DNA of 64,000 bases from JAPOKJ01 sp031421635 (GTDB lineage: Bacteria; Pseudomonadota; Gammaproteobacteria; Burkholderiales; Burkholderiaceae_E). The notes below the pieces were generated by a model, which was not told the origin of the DNA, did no database searches, and saw nothing but the letters and a program-made list of their open reading frames with translations. Below are positions 53,172 through 60,460 of the stretch, piece by piece (positions within the stretch are counted from its first letter, which is position 1; every line of letters starts with the position of its first letter). The stretch spans positions 7,834 through 71,833 of the forward strand of contig JANOPA010000124.1 in assembly GCA_031421635.1 (NCBI GenBank), in the 5' to 3' direction. Made by a program: the position numbers and the translations under genes.

Positions 53172-53576
53172 ATGAGTGAGCGCGACTTTCTCACCGTCGC
53201 CGACGTGCTGGGGATGCACGCCGTGCTGCTCCGAAGGTACGGAGGCGCGTCTGGCGTGCGCGACCCCGGTGCCATCGAAGCGGCTCTGTTCCGGCCTCAA
53301 ACTGGTTATTACAAAGACATCGTCGCCGAAGCGGCTGCGCTACTCGAAAGCCTGGCAATCAATCATCCCTTTGTAGATGGCAACAAGCGCATTGCCTTTG
53401 CAGCGGCTGATGTTTTCGTGCGAATTAATGGCTGGCAGTTAAAGCGGGCACCACCTCAAATCCATGCCGAGATGATCGCAATGTTTGAGCAGGGGACCTT
53501 TGACATCGCGCATCTTGAGCCATGGTTACGCGAGTTTGCATCTGGTCCTACCGACGTAAGGGACGACCCAGGATGA
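53172..53576 (+). CDS. doc: Death-on-curing (Doc) family toxin
   Basis: A 134-residue Fic-fold toxin that phosphorylates elongation factor Tu in the best studied case. The active-site motif is NHPFVDGNKRIAF (HxFxDGNKR), preceded by GASGVRDPGAIEAALFRPQTGYY, the standard N-terminal pattern. The ATG at 53172 follows the antitoxin stop by 16 bases. Length and motif look intact, so the pair may be functional. Confidence 0.9.
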   Translation: MSERDFLTVADVLGMHAVLLRRYGGASGVRDPGAIEAALFRPQTGYYKDIVAEAAALLESLAINHPFVDGNKRIAFAAADVFVRINGWQLKRAPPQIHAEMIAMFEQGTFDIAHLEPWLREFASGPTDVRDDPG

Positions 53577-53589
53577 CACTCGAGCGCGT

Positions 53590-53745
53590 TTAAAGACTTT
53601 CGCCTCTCACCAGAACTAAAAGTGCAGGCTGTTACACCTGCTAAATTTTCGACTATTTTGAGGAGTAAATCATGACCGCGCTGACGGTTCGATTGCCTAA
53701 CTCGGTTCATCAAAAAGTGAAAGAACTCGCCGAGCGTGATGAATG
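53590..53745 (+). pseudogene. Truncated second copy of the PIN/RHH toxin-antitoxin module
   Basis: This segment is a diverged duplicate of 60380-60535. It contains the last 26 or so codons of the PIN gene (KDFRLSPELKVQAVTP, ending LRSKS) and the ATGA-linked first 24 codons of the RHH gene (MTALTVRLPNSVHQKVKELA). The RHH reading ends at a TGA created at the junction with a mini-HigB fragment. Confidence 0.85.
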
Positions 53746-53779
53746 AGGCCATGTCGAATTCGCCAATACGGATTTTTCC
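53744..53779 (-). pseudogene. Mini-HigB fragment, copy 3
   Basis: About 36 bases match the deletion-junction region of the mini-HigB genes at 52546-52580 and 56695-56730 (reverse strand IRIGEFDMAS). The same deletion junction is therefore present. It is fused to the truncated RHH gene. Confidence 0.6.
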
Positions 53780-53794
53780 GCTCGTAATCGGACT

Positions 53795-54217
53795 TTACTT
53801 CGGCCCTTGGTTGCCTAATTCACCTAGTAATTCTGGATGCCGATCAAGCAGCCTAAAAAGATTCACCACCGCACTCACCGGTTTAGCATGACCACGCTCA
53901 TAGCGCGAAAAAGCGTTTTTACCGCCGCCTGTTAATTGCCCTGCTTGCAATTGAGTGAGCTTTAGCTTTTTACGAATCCTAACCAGCTCAGCCGCTTCAT
54001 GCGCATCGACTCGATCGCGAAACGCGAGCCAGGTTTTTTCTTGGCGGGCATCGAAGGCTACAAACCCGTCCTCACAGTGATTGCAGAACGCGCCTCGGTT
54101 GTGAGTTTCGAAGGGATGCCCCTTGTACTGCTGCGCGCTCGACTTCACACCATCGTGCAAAGTCCCCTTCCCACAGATTGGGCAGGCTTTACCATTCCAT
54201 TGACTCGCCATGTTCAT
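53795..54217 (-). CDS. mqsA: MqsA-type antitoxin
   Basis: A 140-residue two-domain antitoxin. The N-terminal zinc domain has CPICGKG and FCNHCEDGFVAFD (two CxxC pairs) and binds the toxin. The C-terminal XRE domain reads EAAELVRIRKKLKLTQLQAGQLTGGGKNAFSRYERGHAKP with the typical MqsA insertion GGGKNAFSRYE. The start ATG at 54217 overlaps the mqsR stop, so toxin comes first as in Escherichia coli. A palindrome upstream of mqsR may be its operator. Confidence 0.93.
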   Translation of the reverse strand: MNMASQWNGKACPICGKGTLHDGVKSSAQQYKGHPFETHNRGAFCNHCEDGFVAFDARQEKTWLAFRDRVDAHEAAELVRIRKKLKLTQLQAGQLTGGGKNAFSRYERGHAKPVSAVVNLFRLLDRHPELLGELGNQGPK

Positions 54218-54513
54218 AATTCCTTGAACGAAACTGTCAGGTAATCTCCCGTCCGTTGGAACTTTATGTAAAGCACACGGCCTTCTCGGTGGCCGTGATA
54301 CACGTCTTGCCACACCCGGTGGTCTGCGTGAGTGGTCATGCTTTTATAGAAGTTACTTCGGGTAAGGCCATGAACAACGCTCAACGCTTCGGCCTGTGTC
54401 AAACCCGCTTCCCAAATCCCATTTCTGGCGGATAGTGTCAGGTTCATGTCATCGACCGTCACCATCTGCGCCTGAATATCGACAAGCGGGTAATGAGGCG
54501 TTGCCTTGTCCAA
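54214..54513 (-). CDS. mqsR: MqsR-type mRNA interferase toxin
   Basis: A 99-residue RelE-fold ribonuclease toxin. NLTLSARNGIWEAGLTQAEALSVVHGLTRSNFYKSMTTHADHRVWQDVYHG is the typical MqsR N-terminal and central part, and VLYIKFQRTGDYLTVSFKEL the end. It cleaves mRNA, at GCU sites in the E. coli protein. It is the first gene of the mqsRA operon and overlaps mqsA by 4 bases. It looks intact. Confidence 0.92.
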   Translation of the reverse strand: MDKATPHYPLVDIQAQMVTVDDMNLTLSARNGIWEAGLTQAEALSVVHGLTRSNFYKSMTTHADHRVWQDVYHGHREGRVLYIKFQRTGDYLTVSFKEL

Positions 54514-54524
54514 GGTTTATTATC

Positions 54525-54535
54525 CCCTATTAGGG
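54525..54535. promoter_or_regulatory. Candidate MqsA operator
   Basis: CCCT-ATT-AGGG is an inverted repeat with a 3-base spacer, 12 bases upstream of the mqsR start. E. coli MqsA binds AACCT-N3-AGGTT sites, which have the same geometry. The assignment is inference from position and spacing. Confidence 0.55.
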
Positions 54536-54745
54536 TAGTTATTGCAATCCCGGTACTTCGAATTTTGTGGAATTGTTTTGTCTGTGAGCGCTCTAAAGAT
54601 ATTCGGCAAGACGCACGAGCGCAATTGCACTGATGGCTTAAGCCCGAGGGCTTTCCTTTGTGGGTTGTTCGATCTTGACGATGACTAATTGGTCAACAGC
54701 TTGTTGACCAAATTGAACATCATTAATCCAGCGTCGCTGATCGGT

Positions 54746-55048
54746 TTAAGCCAGCGCCAGCTCCACCCGCTTGCCCGCCCGTGCAGCCAAAGTAATCAGC
54801 ATATCCAAGCTGAATTTTTCCCACTTGCCTCGAACCAAGTCACTCACTCTGGATTGACCAATGCCGAGTTGCTCGGCAGCTTGGCTTTGCGTCCAGCCAC
54901 GCTCCTCGATCAGTATGCGAAGACGGCCCATAAGGTCCGCCCGTAACGCGAGTACTGCAGCTTCACCGGGGGGAAAGCCGAGATCCAAAAACACATTTCC
55001 ACTGGATACGGTCATTAGCGAGTCTGGATCAACTTTTTTTCTTGTCAT
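54746..55048 (-). CDS. XRE-family (HigA/NadS-like) antitoxin
   Basis: A 100-residue antitoxin. The N-terminus has MTRKKVDPDSL and NVFLDLGFPPGEAAVLALRADLM. The helix-turn-helix is GWTQSQAAEQLGIGQSRVSDLVRGK, and the C-terminus KFSLDMLITLAARAGKRVEL is typical of the group. It lies downstream of, and overlaps by 20 bases, a RelE/HigB-type toxin gene. A near-identical copy lies at 59078-59380, where the toxin is mostly lost. Confidence 0.9.
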   Translation of the reverse strand: MTRKKVDPDSLMTVSSGNVFLDLGFPPGEAAVLALRADLMGRLRILIEERGWTQSQAAEQLGIGQSRVSDLVRGKWEKFSLDMLITLAARAGKRVELALA

Positions 55049-55364
55049 GGGTATCGCCTATGAGCTTGTATCGTTTGATCGAGAGGTCCAATTCTGCTTG
55101 AGGCGTTTTTGGTGTTTTTTTCTGAAAGCAATGCAAAACGTAAATGGCTTCTGAACGATTGGCGACATAAATCACACGCCACTGCCCGCTAATTTTTATT
55201 CGAATCTCATAGGCCCCAAGGCCAACAGTCGGCATCGGCTTAAAGTCTGAAGGCATCAAGCCGAGCTGAATCTGCCACAACTCGAAGCCCGCCGTTCGCC
55301 TTGCATCTTCCGGGAAATTTGCCAAATCCTTTTGGCTGCTTCCTAGAAATTTTAGAACTTTTAT
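55029..55364 (-). CDS. RelE/HigB-type (Gp49-like) toxin with ATA in the start position
   Basis: The conserved body is LGSSQKDLANFPEDARRTAGFELWQIQLGLMPSDFKPM, then GAYEIRIKISGQWRVIYVANRSEAIYVLHCFQKKTPKTPQAELDL and IKRYKLIGD. This is a complete toxin including the catalytic core. Homologues start with M-K-x-L-x-FxGSS; here the corresponding codon (55362-55364) is ATA, preceded at good distance by a GAGG ribosome site. The next possible start is a TTG at 55325, which would lose 13 residues. Expression may thus be weak or abolished. The antitoxin gene follows with a 20-base overlap. Confidence 0.75.
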   Translation of the reverse strand: MKVLKFLGSSQKDLANFPEDARRTAGFELWQIQLGLMPSDFKPMPTVGLGAYEIRIKISGQWRVIYVANRSEAIYVLHCFQKKTPKTPQAELDLSIKRYKLIGDTHDKKKS

Positions 55365-55479
55365 GGTGAGCCTCGATTATCTAAGTATTTGGATTTAATA
55401 TCAAGTCAAAATTTCTCTACTTGGAGTTAGCTCTTTGCTTGCTCAGAACATACGCGGCTGGCACTAGGAGCGCAATTAA

Positions 55480-55570
55480 TCCGATGGCCTAGGCCGTAGG
55501 GCGTCCCTTTGTTGGTTGTGCTGTCGCTAGACTCTCTACCCGCAACCCCGCCGCCGCCGCCTTCACGAAA
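55480..55570 (-). pseudogene. C-terminal scrap of an XRE (HigA-like) antitoxin
   Basis: In the 400-base space from 55365 to 55765 the only thing I recognise is a minus-strand piece reading FVKAAAAGLRVESLATAQPTK. It matches LVNMAVAAGLRVETK at the end of the antitoxin at 56354. The upstream part is gone. Confidence 0.5.
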
Positions 55571-55765
55571 GTACCTTGAACGAAGACGGTTTCCATTCAT
55601 CCAGGCAACACGTGCAAACCAAGTTTCGGGGTGATTTGGCAATTTGAATCGCTAAATTTCACGGATTATTGTTACTCAAAGGTTTATCAACGCCAGTAAG
55701 ATGTAGCCTAGAGACCACCGAAAAATCCGATCAAAAATGCGCCTATATCTAGACTGAGAACTGGT

Positions 55766-55981
55766 ATGAGAAGTGAAGCCGAAATTCGATTGAAAGGCAT
55801 GCAGGCGCTGATCGGCGCACTGGGCCTAGTGGATGCTGAGCGCTTTATGGCCGCATCGTCTAAAGATCGGTTTGATTACACACAATGGCGTCGTCAAGAG
55901 TTACCGACACTCAATTTGGAAGACTTGGCCTTGGCTGCGAACCAGCATAGCCGCGATATTGACACGCGAACAAACGGTTGA
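55766..55981 (+). CDS. Small conserved protein, possible antitoxin partner
   Basis: A 71-residue protein (MRSEAEIRLKGMQALIGALG, then AERFMAASSKDRFDYTQWR). I recall proteins with the pattern EIRLKGMxAL, then GxVDAERFI and DYTxWR, as small conserved proteins that frequently accompany toxin-antitoxin loci. I do not know their function. It overlaps or touches the next ORF. Confidence 0.6.
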   Translation: MRSEAEIRLKGMQALIGALGLVDAERFMAASSKDRFDYTQWRRQELPTLNLEDLALAANQHSRDIDTRTNG

Positions 55982-55998
55982 AAAAAGAGAGCCAAACA

Positions 55999-56334
55999 AT
56001 GCCACGCGCAAAGAAGCGCTCGAAATTAGCAGCTGGACCTGACGATTTAGAAGGGATTTTTGCTATTGCACGATCCCTGGGATTGCTAAACCAGCAAGCG
56101 GTGCTCGAGTACCGGCCTGTCGTTGAAGGCATTGTCCGGTCCGCGAGCCGTGATGTGCCATTCATCGAACATACGCTGGACGGGCTACTTGATTTTTGCG
56201 GCTTTGAGCCGGCATTGGTACTTTATAAAACACTTTGCCGACATTACTGGACGATTGATCCCGAGGCGACCGTAGGATACGTCAACGCTTATCGTGAAAT
56301 GTGGGACACGGACGACTTAAGCGATAAGGCTTGA
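55999..56334 (+). CDS. Hypothetical protein
   Basis: A 111-residue protein starting MPRAKKRSKLAAGPDD; no recognised domain. Helical content is likely (GIFAIARSLGLLNQQAVLEYRPVVEGIV). DGLLDFCGFEPALVLYKTLCRHYWTIDPEA is the most conserved-looking stretch. A TTG at 55978 overlapping the previous stop would add seven residues, but the ATG at 55999 has a gagag site. It probably forms a pair with the upstream small gene. Confidence 0.55.
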   Translation: MPRAKKRSKLAAGPDDLEGIFAIARSLGLLNQQAVLEYRPVVEGIVRSASRDVPFIEHTLDGLLDFCGFEPALVLYKTLCRHYWTIDPEATVGYVNAYREMWDTDDLSDKA

Positions 56335-56353
56335 GTCATGCTGGGGCTCGGAG

Positions 56354-56659
56354 TTAAGACCTGGCCGCAATCACCTTAGTCTCCACCCGCAACCCTGCCG
56401 CCACCGCCATATTCACCAAAGCGTCCAGCCCAAAAAAAACATTGATCTTCCCGCGCACAAGATCCGAGATGCGGGGTTGGGTGACGCCCGACGCTGACGC
56501 GGCCTCGGCCTGAGCCAGACTCAATCCCGCCGCTTTGATGTGCTCTTTGAGCGCGAACATTAGCTTAGAGCGGCACCGCATGTTTTCGGCGGCTTCTGGC
56601 GTGTCCTCAAGCGCGTCCCAAATTGAACTAAACGCACTGCCGGGGGAAGCTTTGCTCAT
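56354..56659 (-). CDS. XRE-family (HigA-like) antitoxin, orphan
   Basis: A 101-residue protein with MSKASPGSAFSSIWDALEDTPEAAENM at the N-terminus and the helix-turn-helix LSLAQAEAASASGVTQPRISDLVRGK. The C-terminus is FFGLDALVNMAVAAGLRVE. The frame is intact, but its toxin partner immediately upstream (4-base overlap) is a mini-HigB lacking the catalytic core. It may persist as a regulator or as immunity to related toxins. Confidence 0.85.
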   Translation of the reverse strand: MSKASPGSAFSSIWDALEDTPEAAENMRCRSKLMFALKEHIKAAGLSLAQAEAASASGVTQPRISDLVRGKINVFFGLDALVNMAVAAGLRVETKVIAARS

Positions 56660-56790
56660 GATGTCAATTCTTTAAGTCGGTCTTGATGGCGCTTTGAGGC
56701 CATGTCGATCTCTCGAATGTGGATCTCCTTTGAACCAGAGCCCACAATGGACACGGGTTTCCAGTCGTCCGGATCGCTGCCTCTTTGAAA
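56656..56790 (-). pseudogene. Mini-HigB: toxin with internal deletion, copy 2
   Basis: QRGSDPDDWKPVSIVGSGSKEIHIREIDMASKRHQDRLKELTS shows the same in-frame loss between IRE and DMASKR as copy 1 at 52507. The N-terminal third is also missing: at about 56790 the sequence switches to the end of a KilA-N gene. No toxin activity is expected. Confidence 0.7.
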
Positions 56791-57415
56791 ATTGGGTAAT
56801 GATTTTTCTCCGCACTTTAGGGCTCGCAAGCTGCTTAATTGACTGCGGGCCAACTAAAGAACGCATTTGGGTAATTGCTAAAGCGTTGAGTTGTAAAACA
56901 CGATGCTTCTGCTCAAGGCCCTGGTGAATTAAAGCTGCATTGATGCTTTCCAGATTCGACAGCACTACGAGTTGTTCGAGCGTCGCGAAGTCTCGAACGT
57001 TGCCTGTTTCGCTTTTATTTTCACGCCGCCACTGCGCTGCAGTAAACCCGAACAAAGCGCCATTCAATAAATCTGCTTCCGTGGCGTAAACCGCGCTTGT
57101 CTGTGCCTTTGTCAATTCCTTAGGAATTAGCCATTCGCCAATCGCGTCGGTGTGGATTTTATAGTTGACCTTCGCCAAAGTACGCTGAAAACTCCAAGCG
57201 ATCGAGTTTGATCGGGACTCTTCGTCTTTAAGGCGTTGAAACTCCTTAATGAGGTAGATCTTGAATTCAGCGCTAATCCACATACCGAATTCAAAGGCAA
57301 TGACCTTGTGAGCAAAGGTGCCGCCATACCGCCCGGTACTTGCTTGAAGGCCAATAGCGCCGGTCTTGTCAACCCGTTTTTGACACCCGTTCTTTGACTC
57401 TAAGCCTGTAGCTAT
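56788..57415 (-). pseudogene. KilA-N domain protein, both ends truncated
   Basis: The frame reads KTGAIGLQASTGRYGGTFAHKVIAFEFGMWISAEFKIYLIKEFQRLKDEE, the C-terminal part of a KilA-N DNA-binding domain. AWSFQRTLAKVNYKIHTDAI, then ALFGFTAAQWRRENKS and LVVLSNLESINAALI follow. A TAA stop precedes the frame at about 57413, so the start and the first part of the domain are missing. The 3' end is fused to mini-HigB. KilA-N proteins are phage-type regulators. Confidence 0.75.
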
Positions 57416-57634
57416 TTAAGCCTGCCTGACTCTTAATTATGGCGAATTCGCCGTAATTAAAACGAGGGTTGTAGACGCTCTCCCAAATTCCTAGAATGCC
57501 CGTCGTGCGCTGTATTTTGCGTAGGCAAAAACGGGCTTATGCGATTAATAACCGAATGACTACTGGGTTGCTGCCGAGGTTTCTAAAGAGCTTTTTCGAT
57601 TGCCAGTTTTCACCAGCTCACGGGCTGAATGATA

Positions 57635-57650
57635 CTGTATAATTGAACAG
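57635..57650 (+). promoter_or_regulatory. SOS (LexA) box at the BRO gene promoter
   Basis: CTGT-ATAATTGA-ACAG is a perfect match to the CTGT-N8-ACAG LexA consensus of beta- and gammaproteobacteria. A perfect -10 hexamer, TATAAT (57638-57643), lies inside the box. It is 44 bases upstream of the BRO gene start. LexA would block RNA polymerase here. Confidence 0.85.
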
Positions 57651-57693
57651 TGGTTATGAGATTCGCCCGATAGTCTATTGAAGGAGCTAGGGT

Positions 57694-58603
57694 ATGAGCG
57701 AAGAAAATTCTGATGCTCAATCGAACGACGGTGTAGCACTTTTCCAAGAGACGACAATCCGCAGAACCTGGCATCAAAATGCTTGGTGGTTTGCCATCGT
57801 CGATGTGGTAGGTGTCATTGCTGGATCGGTACAACCGAATGGCTACATTAAGGATTTACGCAGGCGCGATACGGAACTAGGTCAAGGGTGGGGGCAAATT
57901 GCCACCCCCCTTCGCCTGAAAACTGACGGCGGTGTCCAGCGCGTCAACTGCGCCAATACGGAGGGGTTGCTGCGCATCATCCAGTCAATACCGTCCCCGA
58001 AAGCCGAACCCTTCAAGCGTTGGCTCGCCAAAGTGGGATACGAGCGCATCCAGGAAATTGAAAACCCGGAACTCGCTAGTGCTCGTGCCCGTGCACTCTA
58101 TGAAGCCAAAGGGTATCCCAAGTCTTGGATCGAAAAGCGCTTGCGCTCTATCGCCGTGTGCGGCGAACTTACAGACGAGTGGAAGCAACGTGGCGTCAAG
58201 GAAGGCAAGGAATACGCCATCCTTACCTCCGAGATCGCTAGCACCACCTTTGGTGTTACGCCTGAAGGTCATAAAATAATCAAGGGTCTTGCGAAGTTGA
58301 AAACTGGCGACAATCCGCGCGACCACGCGGCGTAAAGATGCGCAGGGCTTCCCCGCTAATCGGCGGAGTGCCAAAGAGGGCGGCACCATCGCGGGCAACG
58401 CGCGTAAGGCGCTGGAAGCCAAAAGTGGCCAGCCTGTGGTGAGCGCGAGCAATAACCTGGATATCGTGCTTGGGGCTGCGGCGTTGGGCGGCACGGTTGC
58501 GTACGAGACCCGGCCGGATGAACTGGCGATCAAGGTGAAAACCAAACCGAAAGTCCGCGCGAAAGTGTTGGCCGCAATCGGTAAAAAAGCTAAAGATGTG
58601 TGA
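57694..58603 (+). pseudogene. BRO-family (phage antirepressor-like) protein, frameshifted
   Basis: The first frame (213 codons to 58335) carries a BRO-N domain: FQETTIRRTWHQNAWWFAIVDVVGVIAGS, then YIKDLRRRDTELGQGWGQIATPLRL and CANTEGLLRIIQSIPSPKAEPFKRWLAKVG. It goes on to ILTSEIASTTFGVTPEGHK and then stops. The next frame continues RRKDAQGFPANRRSAKEGGTIAGNARKALEAKSGQPVVS up to TGA at 58603, the usual C-terminal part. A short piece between the two (normally the TNLELIFTMLGE-like helix) is missing. The N-terminal protein may still be made. It is preceded by an SOS box. Confidence 0.8.
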
Positions 58604-58759
58604 CGCGAGTTAAAGACTGGTGATGGATTTCGAATGTGGCTCGCTCCTTGAGCGAGATCGTCCTTATCATGCATTTCACACCGATTAGCGGTGGTGGGAG
58701 TGATTTCTGAAACTCAAAACATCAATCTCGCTTGTCAGGTCCGTCTGATTGAGAAAAAT

Positions 58760-58769
58760 TGTGTACACA
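58760..58769. promoter_or_regulatory. Candidate Phd operator
   Basis: The palindrome TGTGTACACA lies 27 bases before the phd start. Phd of plasmid P1 recognises palindromes with a GTGTACAC core, and the same core is present here. It suggests autoregulation is retained although the toxin is lost. Confidence 0.6.
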
Positions 58770-58796
58770 TAGATTCACAAAAAATGAGGTGTTCGC

Positions 58797-59039
58797 GTGG
58801 AAACAACCAAAGTAGGCATACGCGAGTTTCGCGCCGATTTGGCGGACTACATCGCGTCGAGTACACCTGTGGCAGTCACCCGGCATGGTCAAACCGTGGG
58901 GTATTTCATTCCAACGCAGGGGCAAGTTGAAGCCGATATTGCAGCATTGAAAAAGGCTGGCCTGATGTTAGACAAGCTGCTTGCCGCCCAGGGCGTTGAT
59001 GTTGAAACGGTGGTTGCGGACTTTAAATCTGTGCGTTAG
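58797..59039 (+). CDS. Phd/YefM-family antitoxin, orphan
   Basis: An 80-residue antitoxin. VGIREFRADLADYIASSTPVAVTRHGQTVGYFIPT is the Phd/YefM DNA-binding fold. The C-terminal helix (MLDKLLAAQGVDVETVVADFKSVR) would wrap the toxin. The start is GTG with a gagg ribosome site. The usual PIN or Doc toxin partner does not follow; convergent XRE genes occupy its place. A Phd-type palindrome lies upstream. Confidence 0.87.
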   Translation: METTKVGIREFRADLADYIASSTPVAVTRHGQTVGYFIPTQGQVEADIAALKKAGLMLDKLLAAQGVDVETVVADFKSVR

Positions 59040-59077
59040 AAGTTTGGCGCGTCTACAAGATAGCTGAAAGCTGTGGT

Positions 59078-59380
59078 TTAAGCCAGCGCCAGCTCCACCC
59101 GCTTGCCCGCCCGTGCAGCCAAAGTAATCAGCATATCCAAGCTGAATTTTTCCCACTTGCCTCGAACCAAGTCACTCGCTCTTGATTGACCAATGCCGAG
59201 TTGCTCGGCAGCTTGGCTTTGCGTCCAGCCACGCTCCTCAATCAGTATGCGAAGTCGGCCCATAAGGTCCGCCCGTAAGGCGAGTACTGCGGCTTCAACG
59301 GGGGGAAAGCCGAGATCCAAAAAAACGTTTCCATTGGATACGAACGTTAGCGAGTTTGGATCAATTTTTTTTCTTGTCAT
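59078..59380 (-). CDS. XRE-family (HigA/NadS-like) antitoxin, orphan duplicate
   Basis: A 100-residue copy of the antitoxin at 54746-55048, differing at roughly eight residues (for example KIDPNSL against KVDPDSL; QSRASDL against QSRVSDL). DNA identity is very high across the whole gene. Only a short end of the cognate toxin precedes it, so it is an orphan, perhaps protecting against the other toxin copy. Confidence 0.88.
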   Translation of the reverse strand: MTRKKIDPNSLTFVSNGNVFLDLGFPPVEAAVLALRADLMGRLRILIEERGWTQSQAAEQLGIGQSRASDLVRGKWEKFSLDMLITLAARAGKRVELALA

Positions 59381-59432
59381 GGTTATCGCCTATGAGCTTG
59401 TATCGTTTCATCGAGAGGTCCACATCTGCGCT
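59361..59432 (-). pseudogene. Remnant of a RelE/HigB toxin (3' end only)
   Basis: DVDLSMKRYKLIGDNHDKKK corresponds to the final 20 or so residues of the toxin at 55029-55364, in the same overlap with its antitoxin. Everything upstream is replaced by another XRE gene. Confidence 0.75.
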
Positions 59433-59434
59433 GA

Positions 59435-59782
59435 TCAATGGACCGCCAAACTTAATTCCCCGCTTGCCCGAGAGGTCGCCTTTACCCGAATCTCAATGTC
59501 GTATCCCAAGCGATTTAGACAATCCATGAGCTTTCGTTCAGACAGGTTGGCAAAGTCGCCGCGAATCATCCTGGACACCTTGGCTTGGGCGATTTCCATT
59601 CGGGTTGCAGCATCGGTTTGAGTGAGGCCAAGTTTTCGGATGGCGCGAGTAATCTCAATGACCAGGCCCGACTTAATCTTCAGACTTTCGGCGTCGGTTA
59701 GGCCGATGTCGGCGAATACATTGCCTGAGCCTAGCGTGATCTCTACACCCTCAACGATTCGGCTGGTCATTTTCTTTGGCAT
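59435..59782 (-). CDS. XRE-family (HigA-like) antitoxin/regulator
   Basis: A 115-residue protein: MPKKMTSRIVEGVEITLGSGNVFADIGLTDAESLKIKSGL, then the helix-turn-helix LGLTQTDAATRMEIAQAKVSRMIRGDF and RKLMDCLNRLGYDIEIRVK. It is a common HigA-type antitoxin pattern. No toxin gene is seen upstream; only a promoter region with a palindrome. It sits next to, and in the same direction as, a decayed HigBA copy. Confidence 0.85.
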   Translation of the reverse strand: MPKKMTSRIVEGVEITLGSGNVFADIGLTDAESLKIKSGLVIEITRAIRKLGLTQTDAATRMEIAQAKVSRMIRGDFANLSERKLMDCLNRLGYDIEIRVKATSRASGELSLAVH

Positions 59783-59868
59783 TGGTTGAACTTTCCTCGC
59801 GTAAATTCTTGTTGAGTGCCGATCCAAGCTAGAGGTTTTAAGGGTGGACTCAGATTGTAGCGAGATTT

Positions 59869-59892
59869 ATACCAAAAAAGGTATTGTTGCAA
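59869..59892 (-). promoter_or_regulatory. Promoter with palindrome for the XRE gene
   Basis: On the minus strand TTGCAA and TATAAA hexamers, about 15 bases apart, flank and overlap the inverted repeat ATACC-N6-GGTAT. The layout fits autorepression of the XRE gene at 59435-59782. Confidence 0.5.
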
Positions 59893-59968
59893 TGATTATT
59901 AAATAGATTGAATCAACGCAATCCTGACGATCAAAACATGAACAATTCCCGTGTGTTTAACTTAATTC

Positions 59969-59996
59969 TTGCTTCTCCTGTCAGAAAGTTTAGAAT
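59969..59996 (+). promoter_or_regulatory. Promoter of the PIN/RHH module
   Basis: TTGCTT (59969-59974) and TAGAAT (59991-59996) are spaced by 16 bases. Transcription would start near 60003, which excludes start codons further upstream and favours the TTG at 60038 for the PIN gene. Two direct repeats with a GCAACTA core (around 60010 and 60030) follow and might be operator half-sites. Confidence 0.5.
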
Positions 59997-60037
59997 ATGG
60001 TTATGCTGGCGCAACTAAATATACTGACGCAACTACT

Positions 60038-60460
60038 TTGCGTGTAATTCTTGATACCTCGGTACTCGTGGCGGCAAGTCGTTCACGCGATGGCGCAAGC
60101 TTTAAATTGTTATCCATGTTGCCAAGCCGCGACTTTGAGATTGCGCTCACAATTGCGCTCTACACTGAGTGGCAGGCGGTTCTAACAAGGCAGGAGCATT
60201 TACCTCCAGGTGCTACGGTTGAATCTGCTTTGGCATTTTTGCGCTATCTGGCCTCGATTTCACATTTGCAAGACGTTCATTTTCTTTGGCGCCCGTTCTT
60301 ACATGACCCAGACGACGACATGGTGCTGGAGTGCGCTGTGGCCTCTGGTAGTCAGTACATCGTGACGCACAACATTAAAGACTTTCGCCGCTCACCCGAA
60401 CTAAAAGTCCAGGCCATTACACCTGGGCGATTTTTGAATATTATAAGGAGTAAATCATGA
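60038..60460 (+). CDS. PIN-domain ribonuclease toxin (COG1569 type)
   Basis: About 140 residues. The N-terminal LRVILDTSVLVAASRS holds the first acidic residue, TEWQAVL lies in the second helix, and DPDDDMVLECAVASGSQYIVTHNIKDF supplies the remaining metal ligands. It is a VapC-like RNase fold. The TTG at 60038 is chosen because homologues begin exactly there. Its stop overlaps the RHH gene as ATGA. A truncated duplicate of the 3' end lies at 53590-53670. Confidence 0.88.
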   Translation: MRVILDTSVLVAASRSRDGASFKLLSMLPSRDFEIALTIALYTEWQAVLTRQEHLPPGATVESALAFLRYLASISHLQDVHFLWRPFLHDPDDDMVLECAVASGSQYIVTHNIKDFRRSPELKVQAITPGRFLNIIRSKS

